The notes: generated by a model not told the origin, from the letters alone. DNA of 20,205 bases from Rhizobiales bacterium CCH10-E5 (GCA_001556125.1 LSIG01000021.1:1-20205); one strand, 5' to 3'; counted from the stretch's first letter, positions 1-8,032 are shown. Translations and numbers: made by a program.

Positions 1-46
1 CGGTCGATCTGTGTTTGAGACAGGCCGCCCGGGAACTGGCCTCGAT

Positions 47-637
47 CTATTTACTATCCGAGTGGTGCAGCAGGGCGTCCGGCTTGCCGCGGCGCCAGAT
101 CGCCATGATGAGCGCGTCGGTGACGAGCGCCGCCGTCATCTCCGCCTTCATCGACCAGCCGACGACCCGGCGCGAGAACAGGTCGATCACGGCCGCCACA
201 TAGAGCCAGCCTTCTGCGGTCCAGACAAAAGTAAAATCGGCGATCCACCGCTGGTTCGGTCGGCTCGCCGTGAACTGACGATCGAGCACATTGGGCGCGG
301 TGGCCGACGCCGGTCGCGCCCCCTCATCCTTCGGCAGACCACGGCGCCTGGGACGCGCCCGCAGGGCCTGCGAACGCATCAGACGCTCGATCTTGTGAAG
401 GCCGCAGGAGACGCCTTCCGCCAGAACGTCTCGCCAGACGCAGCGCGCGCCATAGGTCCGGTCGCTGGCCTTGAAGCTCGCATGGATCTTGGCGCCAACC
501 GTCTCGTCGTCCCGCGTCCGCTGGCTCGGCGAGCGCGTCAGCTAGGCGTGGAACCCGGAGCGCGAGACGTCCAGCGCTTCGCAAAGCCACGCCACCGGCC
601 AGATCGAACGGTGCCTCGCGATGAAAGCGAACCTCAT
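47..637 (-). pseudogene. IS3-family transposase OrfB, inactivated (amber codon and 3' truncation)
   Basis: From the ATG at 637 the frame reads MRFAFIARHRSIWPVAWLCE, an IS3 OrfB N-terminus. Residue 32 is TAG (minus strand 544-542) where the family usually has Trp (FHAWL), consistent with a TGG-to-TAG change. After the stop the frame continues as good OrfB sequence: an HTH_21-type region (RTYGARCVWRDVL), then the start of the rve integrase core with the first catalytic Asp (RWIADFTFVW) and the second (LLHHSD). Homology then ends abruptly at about position 58 and the frame stops at 47. The third catalytic residue, Glu, is missing. The 3' break may mark a deletion or another rearrangement whose other side lies left of the window. 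Confidence 0.85.
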
Positions 638-924
638 AGCGCTTCCCTCGCGAAGTAGGCTGCGGCCTTTTTTAGGATGTCGCGCTCCGCCTTAAGCTTG
701 GCGACCTCACGCCGCAGACGCTCGATCTCGAGCTGCTCCGGCTTCATCTGGCCCTGTCCGGGAAAGGCCTGCGCCGGATCGGCGGCAAAATCCTTCACCC
801 ATTTGCGCAGCACGTTGTCATGGACATCGAGATCCCGAGCCGCCTGCGCGACGCTCACCCCGCGATCCTTGATCAGGCGAACCGCCTCGATCTTGAACTC
901 ACGCCCAAATCGTCTTCGCTCCAT
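634..924 (-). CDS. IS3-family transposase OrfA (DNA-binding subunit)
   Basis: This 96-residue protein has the usual IS3 OrfA plan. An N-terminal helix-turn-helix (about residues 8-45, with REFKIEAVRLIKDRG and the VAQAARDLDV turn) would bind the element's terminal repeats. A C-terminal leucine-zipper-like helix follows (about 62-90, ERLRREVAKLKAERDILKK), typical of OrfA multimerisation. The start is supported by GGAGGTGG seven to fourteen bases upstream of the ATG. The stop overlaps the OrfB ATG (ATGA), and a slippery A6G run lies inside the last third. OrfA itself looks intact, but alone it cannot catalyse transposition and in truncated elements usually acts, if at all, as an inhibitor. Family assignment is firm; the subgroup is not. 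Confidence 0.85.
   Translation of the reverse strand: MERRRFGREFKIEAVRLIKDRGVSVAQAARDLDVHDNVLRKWVKDFAADPAQAFPGQGQMKPEQLEIERLRREVAKLKAERDILKKAAAYFAREAL
667..673 (-). promoter_or_regulatory. Programmed -1 frameshift site (A6G slippery heptamer)
   Basis: The minus strand reads CTAAAAAAGGCC, with A AAA AAG in phase with the OrfA codons. A -1 slip puts ribosomes in the frame that runs without a stop (GRSLLREGSA) into the OrfB ATG at 637. This is the classic IS3-family device for making the OrfAB fusion transposase. The signal is preserved although OrfB is broken. Confidence 0.8.
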
Positions 925-933
925 CTGCCACCT

Positions 934-976
934 CCGGTTTCATGAAAACACCTAATCTCGGTGTCCACGAAACCGG
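934..976 (-). promoter_or_regulatory. Hairpin overlapping the OrfA ribosome-binding site
   Basis: CCGGTTTC at 934-941 is the exact inverted repeat of GAAACCGG at 969-976, and inside it ACACC (948-952) pairs with GGTGT (960-964). In minus-strand RNA this gives an 8-bp outer stem, an internal loop, a 5-bp inner stem and a 7-base loop. The last two bases of the 3' arm are the first GG of the GGAGG Shine-Dalgarno of OrfA. Such hairpins are known in several IS families, where they block transposase translation from read-through transcripts. The role here is inferred. Confidence 0.5.
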
Positions 977-1393
977 CAGCAGGCCAGGCCTCGCGGTTGA
1001 CGAGCGCTTACTAGGCGATTGGCGGGCAAATACCTCATCCGCACCCATTGCAGGTTACAGCCAACAACCATATAAGTCTGGAGGGTGCTCCGCTCCTTAC
1101 CGTGGGCGGGCAGGGTGACGCTGGTCGGGCCGCCAGCGCGGACGCCCATGACTGATGCCCAACCTTAAATCATCGTGCTGCTTGATGCCTGACAGTCCGC
1201 TGCGGCTGCCTGTCGCTGGCTCAGCACGTGCATTGAGCCCGCAGAACTCCGGTCCGAGACTTTCCGAGCAGCTTTTCCTCGCACCACCAAGGGTCTGGCG
1301 GCCTCAGCCAAACGCTGGCTGCGCTAACCAAATTGCACCTCCTCGGCTGGCCGCCTCGATCTTTTAATGTCAATAGTCGTCTAGAGGATATTT
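977..1393. other. Intergenic stretch without a recognisable gene
   Basis: About 420 bp lie between the IS end and the next small ORF. The longest open frames here are short (65-70 codons), have no convincing ribosome-binding site and do not resemble any family I recognise. One of them reads across the presumed IS boundary. The stretch may hold eroded remnants of an older gene or element, but nothing can be named. Confidence 0.4.
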
Positions 1394-1579
1394 ATGTTAT
1401 TTCTCGCCATTGGAATGATAGCTTCTGCGTTTGGGCTCTTATTTGAATTCCGTCCCAGTAAAAACGGAGAGTCTCATCCTACCGTGTCAAGCGTCACAGT
1501 ATCTGCATTGTTTCCGGCGTCGATTCTGATGATTATAGTATTTGGAGTCGCCATATTGATATCGGGAATTTCCACTTGA
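1394..1579 (+). CDS. Small hypothetical membrane protein
   Basis: This 61-residue ORF encodes two hydrophobic segments (about residues 1-17 and 36-58) joined by a short polar loop (EFRPSKNGESHPT), as in a two-pass inner-membrane protein. A plausible ribosome-binding site (AGAGGA) lies 7-12 bases upstream of the ATG. The gene and its surroundings (about 1370-1720) are clearly more AT-rich than the neighbouring genes, with codons such as TTA, ATA and AGT that are rare in the Mrp operon, which hints at horizontal origin. I do not recognise a family. It sits 140 bp before mrpA on the same strand, but nothing shows that they are co-transcribed. Confidence 0.45.
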   Translation: MLFLAIGMIASAFGLLFEFRPSKNGESHPTVSSVTVSALFPASILMIIVFGVAILISGIST

Positions 1580-1719
1580 TGTCCGGATTTATAAACGCGA
1601 TCAAAACTGAGGTTAGAGTTGTAAGCTTCCACTCTGATCATCAATTTGGTGAGGCAAGCGCTCTCAGGATGCGGTAGCGGCTGAATGGTTTGCAAGATCG
1701 TGATCGGAATCATTTGTAG

Positions 1720-4566
1720 ATGAACTTGTGGCTCATCCCGCTGGTGCCGTTCTTTGCGGCAGTCTTTCCACCGTTGACGATCCGCTCGGGCCGGAATGTC
1801 TGCGCCGTGGTGACGGGCTTGGCGACGCTGCTCGCCTTGGCACTGCTGCTCTCGCATGCGCCGGCCGTCTATCGTGGCGAGATCGTCCAGGCGCGGCTGG
1901 ACTGGCTGCCGCAGCTCGGCCTGTCGTTCTCGTTCTTCATCGACGGCCTCGGCCTGTTCTTCGCCGCGATGATCCTCGGCATCGGCCTGCTGGTGATCGT
2001 CTATGCGCGCTATTACCTCAGCCGCAACGACCCGATGGGGCGCTTCTACGCCTATCTGCTGCTGTTCCAGGGCGCGATGGTCGGTGTCGTCCTGTCCGAC
2101 AACATCCTGCTCATGCTGGTCTTCTGGGAACTGACCAGCCTGACCTCGTTCCTGCTGATCGGCTATTGGCGGAACCTGCCCGAGGCGCGGCAGGGCGCGC
2201 GGATGGCGCTGGTCGTCACCGGCGGCGGCCTGCTCCTGATCGCCGGAATGCTGATGCTGGGCAACATCGCCGGATCCTACGACCTGTCGGTCATCCTGCA
2301 GCGAGGCGATCTGATCAAGGCCTCGCCCCTGTATCTGCCGATGTTGCTGCTCATTCTCGGCGGCGCCTTCACCAAATCGGCTCAGTTCCCGTTCCACTTC
2401 TGGCTGCCGCATGCGATGGCGGCGCCGACGCCGGTGTCGGCCTATTTGCATTCCGCCACGATGGTGAAGGCCGGCGTCTTCCTGCTGGCGCGCCTGTGGC
2501 CGGTGCTGGCCGGCACCGAGGCCTGGTTCCTGATCGTCGCGCCCGTGGGTCTCGTGACCATGCTGGTCGCGGCCTGGATCGCCATCTTCAAGGATGACCT
2601 GAAGGGGCTGCTGGCGTTCTCCACCGTCAGCCATCTCGGCCTGATGACGATGCTGCTGGGCTTCGGCACGCCGATGGCGGCGGTGGCCGCCGTTTTCCAC
2701 ATCCTCAATCACGCGACCTTCAAGGCGGCTCTCTTCATGGGCGCCGGCATCATCGACCATGAGACCGGTACGCGCGACATCCGACGGCTCGGCGGCCTGC
2801 TGACGCTGATGCCGATCACCGCGACGCTGGTGCTGATCGCCTCTGCCTCGATGGCGGGCATCGCGCCGCTGAATGGCTTCCTGTCCAAGGAGATGATGCT
2901 CGAGCAGGCTCTGCAGACCTCCTATGCCGGCATCCCCTGGCTGTTCCCGGTGATGGTCGGACTGGCGACGCTGTTTTCCGTCGCCTATTCGGTCAGGCTC
3001 GCGGTCGCCGTCTTCTTTGGCCCGCAGCGGCACGACTACCCCGCCCACCCGCATGATCCGCCGGCGGGCATGTGGCTGCCGGTTGCGGTGCTCGTCGTGC
3101 TGGTGGTGGCGATCGGGCTCCTGCCGGCGCTGATCGCCGGGCCGATCGTCGCGCGCACGGCGATGGCCGTCATCGGCGGTCCGCTGCCCTCCTATTACCT
3201 CGCGCTCTGGCACGGGGTCACCCCGGCCCTGCTGGTCAGCATCGCTGCGCTCATCGCCGGCACGGCCCTGTTCCTCGCCTATCGCCGGGCCGAGGCTTTC
3301 CGTCTGTCCCTGCCGCGCCCCGACGCGAAGACGCTGTTCGATCGCGTCATCCGCCGGCTGGTGGCGGGGGCCGGCTGGAGCATCGCGCGCTCGCATACCG
3401 GATCGCTGCAGCTCTATTTCGTCGTCATCCTCGCTGCCGTGCTCGTGCTGGCGGCCGGCGGGTTCTGGAGTGCCTCACATGGGAGCGGCGCGCGGGCCAC
3501 GCTGCCGATGTCGCTGCCGGCTGTCGTGGCCTGGTTCGCGCTCGTCGGGGCCAGCCTTGTGGCGGCGCTGCGCCACCATGATCGCGTCTTTGCGCTGATC
3601 CTGACGAGCGTCGTCGGCCTGGTCGTCTCGCTTGCCTTCCTGCAGTTCTCGGCGCCGGATCTCGCGTTGACCCAGATCTCCGTCGACGTGGTAACGACCG
3701 TTCTGCTGCTCCTGGCCCTCAATCTGCTGCCGAAGATGACGCCGAAACAGAGCAGCCTCGCCTTGCGCTGGCGCGATGCCGGCATCGCGACAGTGGCGGG
3801 CCTCGGTGCCGCGGGACTGGTCTATGCCGTGATGACACGGGGCTTCGAGACCATCTCCACCTATCATCTGGAGCAGTCGAAGCCTGGGGGCGGCGGCACC
3901 AATGTCGTCAACGTCATTCTGGTCGACTTCCGCGGCTTCGATACCTTCGGCGAGATCATCGTGCTCGGCATCGCCGCGCTGGCGATCTTCGCGCTGCTGG
4001 ACCACCCCTTCGGACGACCCGCGGCGCGCCGGCTGGCGAGTATCCGCTTCGCGGAAGAGGCTCGCGACGCCCACCCCCTGATGCTGGTGGTGGCGACGCG
4101 GGCGCTGCTGCCGCTGGCGCTGACGGTGGGCGTCTACATCTTCCTGCGCGGGCACAACCTGCCGGGCGGCGGCTTCATCGCCGGTCTCGTCGTCGCGATG
4201 GCGCTGATCATGCAGTACATGGCCAGCGGCTATGTCTGGGCGAATGCCCGCGCCCGCCTCGACTCCCAGGCGATGATCGGGGCCGGCATCGTCATCGCCG
4301 GCCTGACCGGCATCGGTTCCTTCGTGTTCGGGCGGCCCTTCCTGACGAGTTCTTTCGGCTATTTCTCGCTGCCGTTCGTCGGGACGTTCGAACTGGCGAC
4401 GGCGATGGCCTTCGATCTCGGCGTTTTCCTCGCCGTCGTCGGGGCCGTGCTGCTGTCGCTGTCGCAGATCTCACGTGTCCAGCAGCGGGCCGAGCGCTCG
4501 CCTGCCACGGACCATCCGATGGATATCGTGATCGAGGCCGACACGGCCGTGGCGAAGGAGGTGTGA
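1720..4566 (+). CDS. mrpA: Mrp/Pha monovalent cation/H+ antiporter, fused subunits A and B
   Basis: This 948-residue polytopic inner-membrane protein is the largest subunit of the multi-subunit Na+(K+)/H+ antiporter. Residues 1 to about 770 are MrpA, a NuoL-like proton-translocating subunit. The conserved Glu137 (FWELTSLTSF) and Lys219/Lys250 (FTKSAQFPFHFWLP and SATMVK) match residues needed for ion exchange in Bacillus MrpA. The MrpA C-terminal signature (NVILVDFRGFDTFGE) lies at about 730-745. Residues about 785-930 are a complete MrpB domain (ALLPLALTVGVYIFLRGHNL, PGGGFIAGLV). The A/B fusion defines the group 2 operons (A'CDEFG) typical of rhizobia. The ATG follows an in-frame TAG directly, so the frame cannot extend upstream. 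Its Shine-Dalgarno is weak. mrpC follows after 1 bp. Confidence 0.95.
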   Translation: MNLWLIPLVPFFAAVFPPLTIRSGRNVCAVVTGLATLLALALLLSHAPAVYRGEIVQARLDWLPQLGLSFSFFIDGLGLFFAAMILGIGLLVIVYARYYLSRNDPMGRFYAYLLLFQGAMVGVVLSDNILLMLVFWELTSLTSFLLIGYWRNLPEARQGARMALVVTGGGLLLIAGMLMLGNIAGSYDLSVILQRGDLIKASPLYLPMLLLILGGAFTKSAQFPFHFWLPHAMAAPTPVSAYLHSATMVKAGVFLLARLWPVLAGTEAWFLIVAPVGLVTMLVAAWIAIFKDDLKGLLAFSTVSHLGLMTMLLGFGTPMAAVAAVFHILNHATFKAALFMGAGIIDHETGTRDIRRLGGLLTLMPITATLVLIASASMAGIAPLNGFLSKEMMLEQALQTSYAGIPWLFPVMVGLATLFSVAYSVRLAVAVFFGPQRHDYPAHPHDPPAGMWLPVAVLVVLVVAIGLLPALIAGPIVARTAMAVIGGPLPSYYLALWHGVTPALLVSIAALIAGTALFLAYRRAEAFRLSLPRPDAKTLFDRVIRRLVAGAGWSIARSHTGSLQLYFVVILAAVLVLAAGGFWSASHGSGARATLPMSLPAVVAWFALVGASLVAALRHHDRVFALILTSVVGLVVSLAFLQFSAPDLALTQISVDVVTTVLLLLALNLLPKMTPKQSSLALRWRDAGIATVAGLGAAGLVYAVMTRGFETISTYHLEQSKPGGGGTNVVNVILVDFRGFDTFGEIIVLGIAALAIFALLDHPFGRPAARRLASIRFAEEARDAHPLMLVVATRALLPLALTVGVYIFLRGHNLPGGGFIAGLVVAMALIMQYMASGYVWANARARLDSQAMIGAGIVIAGLTGIGSFVFGRPFLTSSFGYFSLPFVGTFELATAMAFDLGVFLAVVGAVLLSLSQISRVQQRAERSPATDHPMDIVIEADTAVAKEV

Positions 4567-4567
4567 C

Positions 4568-4951
4568 ATGGAACTGCTTGTCGCCAGCGCCACGGGCGTG
4601 ATGACGGCGGTGGGGATTTACCTCCTGCTGCGCGCACGGACGTTCCCGGTCATTCTCGGTCTGACCTTCCTGACCTATGCGGTGAACCTCTTCCTGTTCG
4701 CGATGGGCCGCCTGACGATCAACCAGCCGCCGGTCATCAGCCCACTGGCAAGCGCCTATGCCGACCCGCTGCCGCAGGCGCTCGTCCTGACCGCGATCGT
4801 GATCTCCTTCGGCATGACAGCTCTGATCGTTGTGCTCGCGCTGCGCGGCTTCCTGGAGTCGGGAAGCGACGAGGTCGATCTCGCTGTGCCCGGCGAGGGC
4901 GACGCGGCCCGGATCCGGACCGACGACGACAAGGCTCGGCTGCCATCATGA
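4568..4951 (+). CDS. mrpC: Mrp/Pha cation/H+ antiporter subunit C
   Basis: This 127-residue NuoK-like subunit has three hydrophobic helices (about residues 4-22, 28-47 and 70-93) and the family's GLTFLTYAVNLFLFAMGRL stretch. The segment after the second helix (NQPPVISPLASAYADPLPQA) is the usual MrpC loop that leads into the last helix. The polar C-terminal tail (about 98-127) is acidic and is the variable part. A strong AAGGAGGTG overlaps the end of mrpA and places ribosomes on this ATG. The stop overlaps the mrpD start (ATGA), so translation is probably coupled. Subunit C is required for stable complex assembly in characterised Mrp systems. Confidence 0.93.
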   Translation: MELLVASATGVMTAVGIYLLLRARTFPVILGLTFLTYAVNLFLFAMGRLTINQPPVISPLASAYADPLPQALVLTAIVISFGMTALIVVLALRGFLESGSDEVDLAVPGEGDAARIRTDDDKARLPS

Positions 4952-6504
4952 ACAACTGGATCGTCCTGCCCACGGTTCTGCCGGCGATGACGGCGGCGCT
5001 GCTGATCCTGGCGCTGCCGCATCACCTCAAGCATCAGCGCGTCGTCTCGATCGCCTCCACCATTCTGGCGCTGGCCCTGGCCATCGGCCTGCTCGTGCTC
5101 GCCGGCGACGGCACGCCGCGGGCTTATTTCCTCGGCAACTGGCCGGCCCCCTTCGGCATCGTGCTCGTGCTCGACCGGCTGTCGGCCATCATGCTGCTGC
5201 TCAGTGCGGCGCTGGCGCTGATGGTGGCGGTCTATGCCTGTGCCGGCTGGGACAAGCGCGGGCGGCATTTCCATGCCCTGCTGCAGTTCCAGCTGCTCGG
5301 CGTCAACGGCGCCTTCCTGACCGGCGACCTTTTCAACCTGTTCGTCTTCTTCGAGGTCATGCTGATCGCCTCCTATGGGCTGATGCTGCATGGCGGCGGC
5401 GCGCCGCGGCTGAAGGCGGGCTTCCACTATGTCGCGATCAACTTGATCGCCTCGACGCTGTTCCTGTTCGGCGTCGGCCTGATCTATGCGATCACCGGCA
5501 CGCTCAACATGGCCGATCTGGCGGGCAAGGTCGCGGCCGTGTCCGCGGACGACCAGGCGCTGCTGAAGACAGGGGCGATGCTGCTGTTTGCGGTCTTCGC
5601 GACCAAGGCGGCTCTGGTGCCGCTGCACTGGTGGCTGCCCAGCGCCTATGCGGCGACATCCGCGCCGGCCGCCGCCATGTTCATGATCATGACCAAGGTC
5701 GGCGCCTATGCGATCATCCGCGTCTACGGGCTGATCTTCGGCGCGGATGCGGGGCCGCTGGCCGCCATGGTCGCGCCGATCGTGATCCCGGCGGCAATCG
5801 TCACGCTGATCGTCGGCGCCATCGGCGTGCTCGCCAGTCGCAATCTGCGCGATCTCGTCTGCTTCTCCGTCGTCGCCTCCATGGGCAATCTGCTGATCGC
5901 GGTGGGGCTGTTCGACGGTCCCGGCACGACGGCGGCGCTCTCCTACCTTGTGCACAGCACCCTGACGGGCGCCGCCCTGTTCCTGCTCGTCGACGTGATC
6001 TCCCAGCGGCGCGGCCAGCAACTCGACAGGCTCGAACCCGCGCCGGCGATCGCCAACGAGACGCTGCTGGGGGCGATGTTCTTTCTCGGGGCCATCGCCA
6101 TGGTCGGGATGCCGCCCTTGTCGGGCTTCATCGGAAAGCTGCTGATCCTCGACGCGACGCGCCAGGCGCCGCAGGCACCGCTGATCTGGGCGGTCATGCT
6201 CGGCGCGAGCCTGCTGATGATGATCGGCTATGCGCGCGCCGGCTCGATGATCTTCTGGAACAACAGCGAGCCGGTTCCGTCTGCGGGTGGAGCGGCGGTC
6301 GCGAAGGCGCCCGGCCCGACCGTGATCACCCTCGTGCCGCTCGTCGTCATCGCCCTGCTGCTGGCGGCCACGGCGGCGCTGTCACTGGGCGCCGGCCCGT
6401 TCACCAGAGCCTTCGCGGCGACGTCGGATCAGCTGCTCGACAAGGCCGGCTATGTCCGCGCGGTGCTGTCGCCCGCCGCCGGCGCCGGCACGGGGGGGAA
6501 TTAG
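4948..6504 (+). CDS. mrpD: Mrp/Pha cation/H+ antiporter subunit D
   Basis: This 518-residue NuoM/NuoN-like antiporter subunit forms the second ion-translocating module beside MrpA. The transport residues are present: Glu136 (FNLFVFFEVMLIASYG), Lys220 (FATKAALVPLHWWLP) and Lys250 (MFMIMTKVGAY). They correspond to residues essential for exchange in Bacillus MrpD. About fourteen hydrophobic segments are spread over the length, as expected. The start overlaps the mrpC stop by four bases. Residues about 440-455 (SEPVPSAGGAAVAKAP) form a polar Ala/Pro-rich loop before the last helices. mrpE follows after 3 bp. Function and order agree with a complete group 2 Mrp operon. Confidence 0.95.
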   Translation: MNNWIVLPTVLPAMTAALLILALPHHLKHQRVVSIASTILALALAIGLLVLAGDGTPRAYFLGNWPAPFGIVLVLDRLSAIMLLLSAALALMVAVYACAGWDKRGRHFHALLQFQLLGVNGAFLTGDLFNLFVFFEVMLIASYGLMLHGGGAPRLKAGFHYVAINLIASTLFLFGVGLIYAITGTLNMADLAGKVAAVSADDQALLKTGAMLLFAVFATKAALVPLHWWLPSAYAATSAPAAAMFMIMTKVGAYAIIRVYGLIFGADAGPLAAMVAPIVIPAAIVTLIVGAIGVLASRNLRDLVCFSVVASMGNLLIAVGLFDGPGTTAALSYLVHSTLTGAALFLLVDVISQRRGQQLDRLEPAPAIANETLLGAMFFLGAIAMVGMPPLSGFIGKLLILDATRQAPQAPLIWAVMLGASLLMMIGYARAGSMIFWNNSEPVPSAGGAAVAKAPGPTVITLVPLVVIALLLAATAALSLGAGPFTRAFAATSDQLLDKAGYVRAVLSPAAGAGTGGN

Positions 6505-6507
6505 GCC

Positions 6508-6999
6508 ATGGCTTTGCGCATGTTCCCCCATCCCCTGCTGTCGGTCTGGATCGTCGCGGTCTGGGTCCTGCTCGCCAATGAGGTGACCTTTGGCCATCTG
6601 GTGCTGGGGCTGATCCTGGGCATCCTGATTCCGCTCGCCACCAGCGCCTACTGGCCGGGGCGCCCGCGCGTCGGTGCGCCGCTGATGATGATCGAGTTCA
6701 TGCTGGTCGTGCTCTGGGACATCGTCGTCTCGAACATTCAGGTCGCCTACCTCATCCTGTTTCGCCGCGGCGACAGCCTGCATTCACGCTTCATCACTCT
6801 GCCGCTCGATCTCACATCGCCGGAGGCGATCACGGTGCTCGCGGGGACGATCACGATGACGCCCGGCACGGTCTCCGCCGATGTCAGCGCCGACGGCCGC
6901 GCCCTGCTCGTGCACTGCCTGGAGACTGACGAAGCGGAGGCGACGATCGCCCAGATCAAGCAGCGCTACGAGCGCAGGTTGAAGAGGATCTTCGAATGA
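6508..6999 (+). CDS. mrpE: Mrp/Pha cation/H+ antiporter subunit E
   Basis: This 163-residue protein has two or three N-terminal hydrophobic helices (about residues 7-50 and 58-85) with the family stretch LLANEVTFGHLVLGLILG. A soluble domain follows, with the MrpE signature TLAGTITMTPGTVSADVSAD-type region, here at about 111-130, and HCLETDEAE. MrpE is an accessory subunit with no homologue in complex I and is needed for full antiport activity. It begins 3 bp after mrpD and its stop overlaps the mrpF start (ATGA), which fits one polycistronic message. Confidence 0.93.
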   Translation: MALRMFPHPLLSVWIVAVWVLLANEVTFGHLVLGLILGILIPLATSAYWPGRPRVGAPLMMIEFMLVVLWDIVVSNIQVAYLILFRRGDSLHSRFITLPLDLTSPEAITVLAGTITMTPGTVSADVSADGRALLVHCLETDEAEATIAQIKQRYERRLKRIFE

Positions 7000-7265
7000 T
7001 CGCAACCGCCTGTCTCATCGCGCTGATCGCCACCAGCGTCGCCATCCTGCTCAATCTTTATCGGCTGGCGATCGGTCCCGACGTTACGGATCGCATCCTC
7101 GCGCTGGACACGATGGTCATCAACGCGATCGGGCTGATCGTGCTCCTGGGCATCTATTACGGCACGACGATCTATTTCGAAGCCGCGATGCTGATCGCCA
7201 TGGTCGGCTTCGTCACGACCGTGGCGTTCTGCAAATATCTGCTCCGTGGCAATGTCATCGAATAG
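6996..7265 (+). CDS. mrpF: Mrp/Pha cation/H+ antiporter subunit F
   Basis: This 89-residue subunit has three hydrophobic helices (about residues 3-22, 34-54 and 60-80). The MrpF core motif RLAIGPDVTDRILALDTM lies between the first two helices. The ATG overlaps the mrpE stop. Subunit F of some Mrp complexes has also been linked to cholate or Na+ efflux phenotypes, but nothing in this sequence tells which substrate is used here. Length and motif match the family closely. Confidence 0.93.
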   Translation: MIATACLIALIATSVAILLNLYRLAIGPDVTDRILALDTMVINAIGLIVLLGIYYGTTIYFEAAMLIAMVGFVTTVAFCKYLLRGNVIE

Positions 7266-7275
7266 GACACGCAGC

Positions 7276-7635
7276 ATGCACTGGATCGGCGAAGCGGCCG
7301 TCACGGCCTTGATTCTCATCGGAGCCTTCTTCCTGCTGGTCGGCTCCTTCGGGCTGGCGAAGCTGCCCGACCTGATGCGGCGCCTGCACGGGCCCTCCAA
7401 GTCGACGACGCTCGGCATCGGTTCGCTGCTGATCGCCTCGATGCTGTATTTCGCGATCGCGGGCGCCCATATCTCGTTCCACGAAATGCTGATCACAATC
7501 TTCCTATTCCTCACCGCGCCCGTGACCGCGCATATGCTGGCGAAGGCCCATATCCTGCGTTCTCACAAGGACCGCAGCAGCCTGCCGCCCACGAAACGGC
7601 CCAGCGGCTGGGCGACCCTCGACGTCCACAAGTGA
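7276..7635 (+). CDS. mrpG: Mrp/Pha cation/H+ antiporter subunit G
   Basis: This 119-residue protein has three hydrophobic helices (about residues 5-27, 42-62 and 66-85) and the MrpG signature GLAKLPDLMRRLHGPSKSTT followed by ISFHEMLITIFLFLTAPVTA. It is the last gene of the Mrp operon. The ATG at 7276 is preferred because the family begins at this point. A GTG at 7246 in the same frame would add ten residues and overlap mrpF. A modest AGGAC lies 7-11 bases upstream. The C-terminal tail from about residue 95 is polar and variable. A weak stem (GCCG/CGGC) follows, but no T-run, so I do not call a terminator. Confidence 0.92.
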   Translation: MHWIGEAAVTALILIGAFFLLVGSFGLAKLPDLMRRLHGPSKSTTLGIGSLLIASMLYFAIAGAHISFHEMLITIFLFLTAPVTAHMLAKAHILRSHKDRSSLPPTKRPSGWATLDVHK

Positions 7636-7759
7636 AGGAGGGCCGATCAGCCGGTTCGGCTCCGGCACGATCGTCTGCCGTTCGAGCTGGCAACAGGCTC
7701 GATCAGCTATTGACCCAGCGACGCGACCGGAGAGAGGATTTTAGATGTGAACAGCAGAG

Positions 7760-8032
7760 TTAGCCTGAGGCCTGTAGCGCTCGTTCAATGGCATCCGCGC
7801 CGGGCTCTGCCTTGCCGGCTCCGTCGAGGAACTGTTCGGTCGCAACCTGAGCCAACTCGATATCGGGATTGGATTGCCACAGATAAATCAGGATGTAGCT
7901 TAACCTTTCGCGTTCCGCCGACGCAGCGACGGGGTCTACGGGCTGTTTGGCGTTAATTGCGATCCAAGCCGCATCGAATGCGTCCGCGAGGCGCTGTAGA
8001 TCGGTGGGTTTAGCAATGAGAGATCGGAGCAT
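7760..8032 (-). CDS. Conserved-looking hypothetical protein
   Basis: This soluble 90-residue protein converges on the Mrp operon. It has no signal peptide, membrane segment or catalytic motif that I can identify. The composition is helical (PTDLQRLADAFDAAWIAIN, ERERLSYILIYLWQ), and the pattern resembles small helical proteins of unknown function found in rhizobia, by memory only. The chosen ATG at 8032 has GGAGG twelve bases upstream, a little far. An in-frame ATG at 8092 would add 20 residues of less protein-like sequence. The opposite-strand frame over the same bases is a shadow. The role is unknown. Confidence 0.55.
   Translation of the reverse strand: MLRSLIAKPTDLQRLADAFDAAWIAINAKQPVDPVAASAERERLSYILIYLWQSNPDIELAQVATEQFLDGAGKAEPGADAIERALQASG

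Larger units (their letters stand above)
58..967 (-). mobile_element. Decayed IS3-family insertion sequence, truncated at its OrfB end
   Basis: The minus strand holds an IS3-type OrfA, an A6G slippery site and an OrfB, the usual two-frame arrangement of this family. The OrfA end is probably near 967, where the minus strand begins TGGACACCGAG about 43 bp before the OrfA start, but no matching right end is present in the window, so this boundary is uncertain. OrfB homology stops at about position 58, directly after the second catalytic Asp motif (HHSD), and the reading frame then meets a stop. OrfB also carries an internal amber codon. The copy therefore cannot make a complete transposase and is a relic. 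Confidence 0.75.

Noticed and set aside
977..1393. Possible degraded gene or second mobile-element remnant
   Set aside because: No frame gives a recognisable protein and no inverted or direct repeats stand out, so it is listed only as unexplained spacer.
1474..3396. A 640-codon open frame on the minus strand
   Set aside because: It is antisense to mrpA and rich in Gln, Arg and His, as expected from the complement of a GC-rich membrane-protein gene. It crosses into the AT-rich spacer only at its end.
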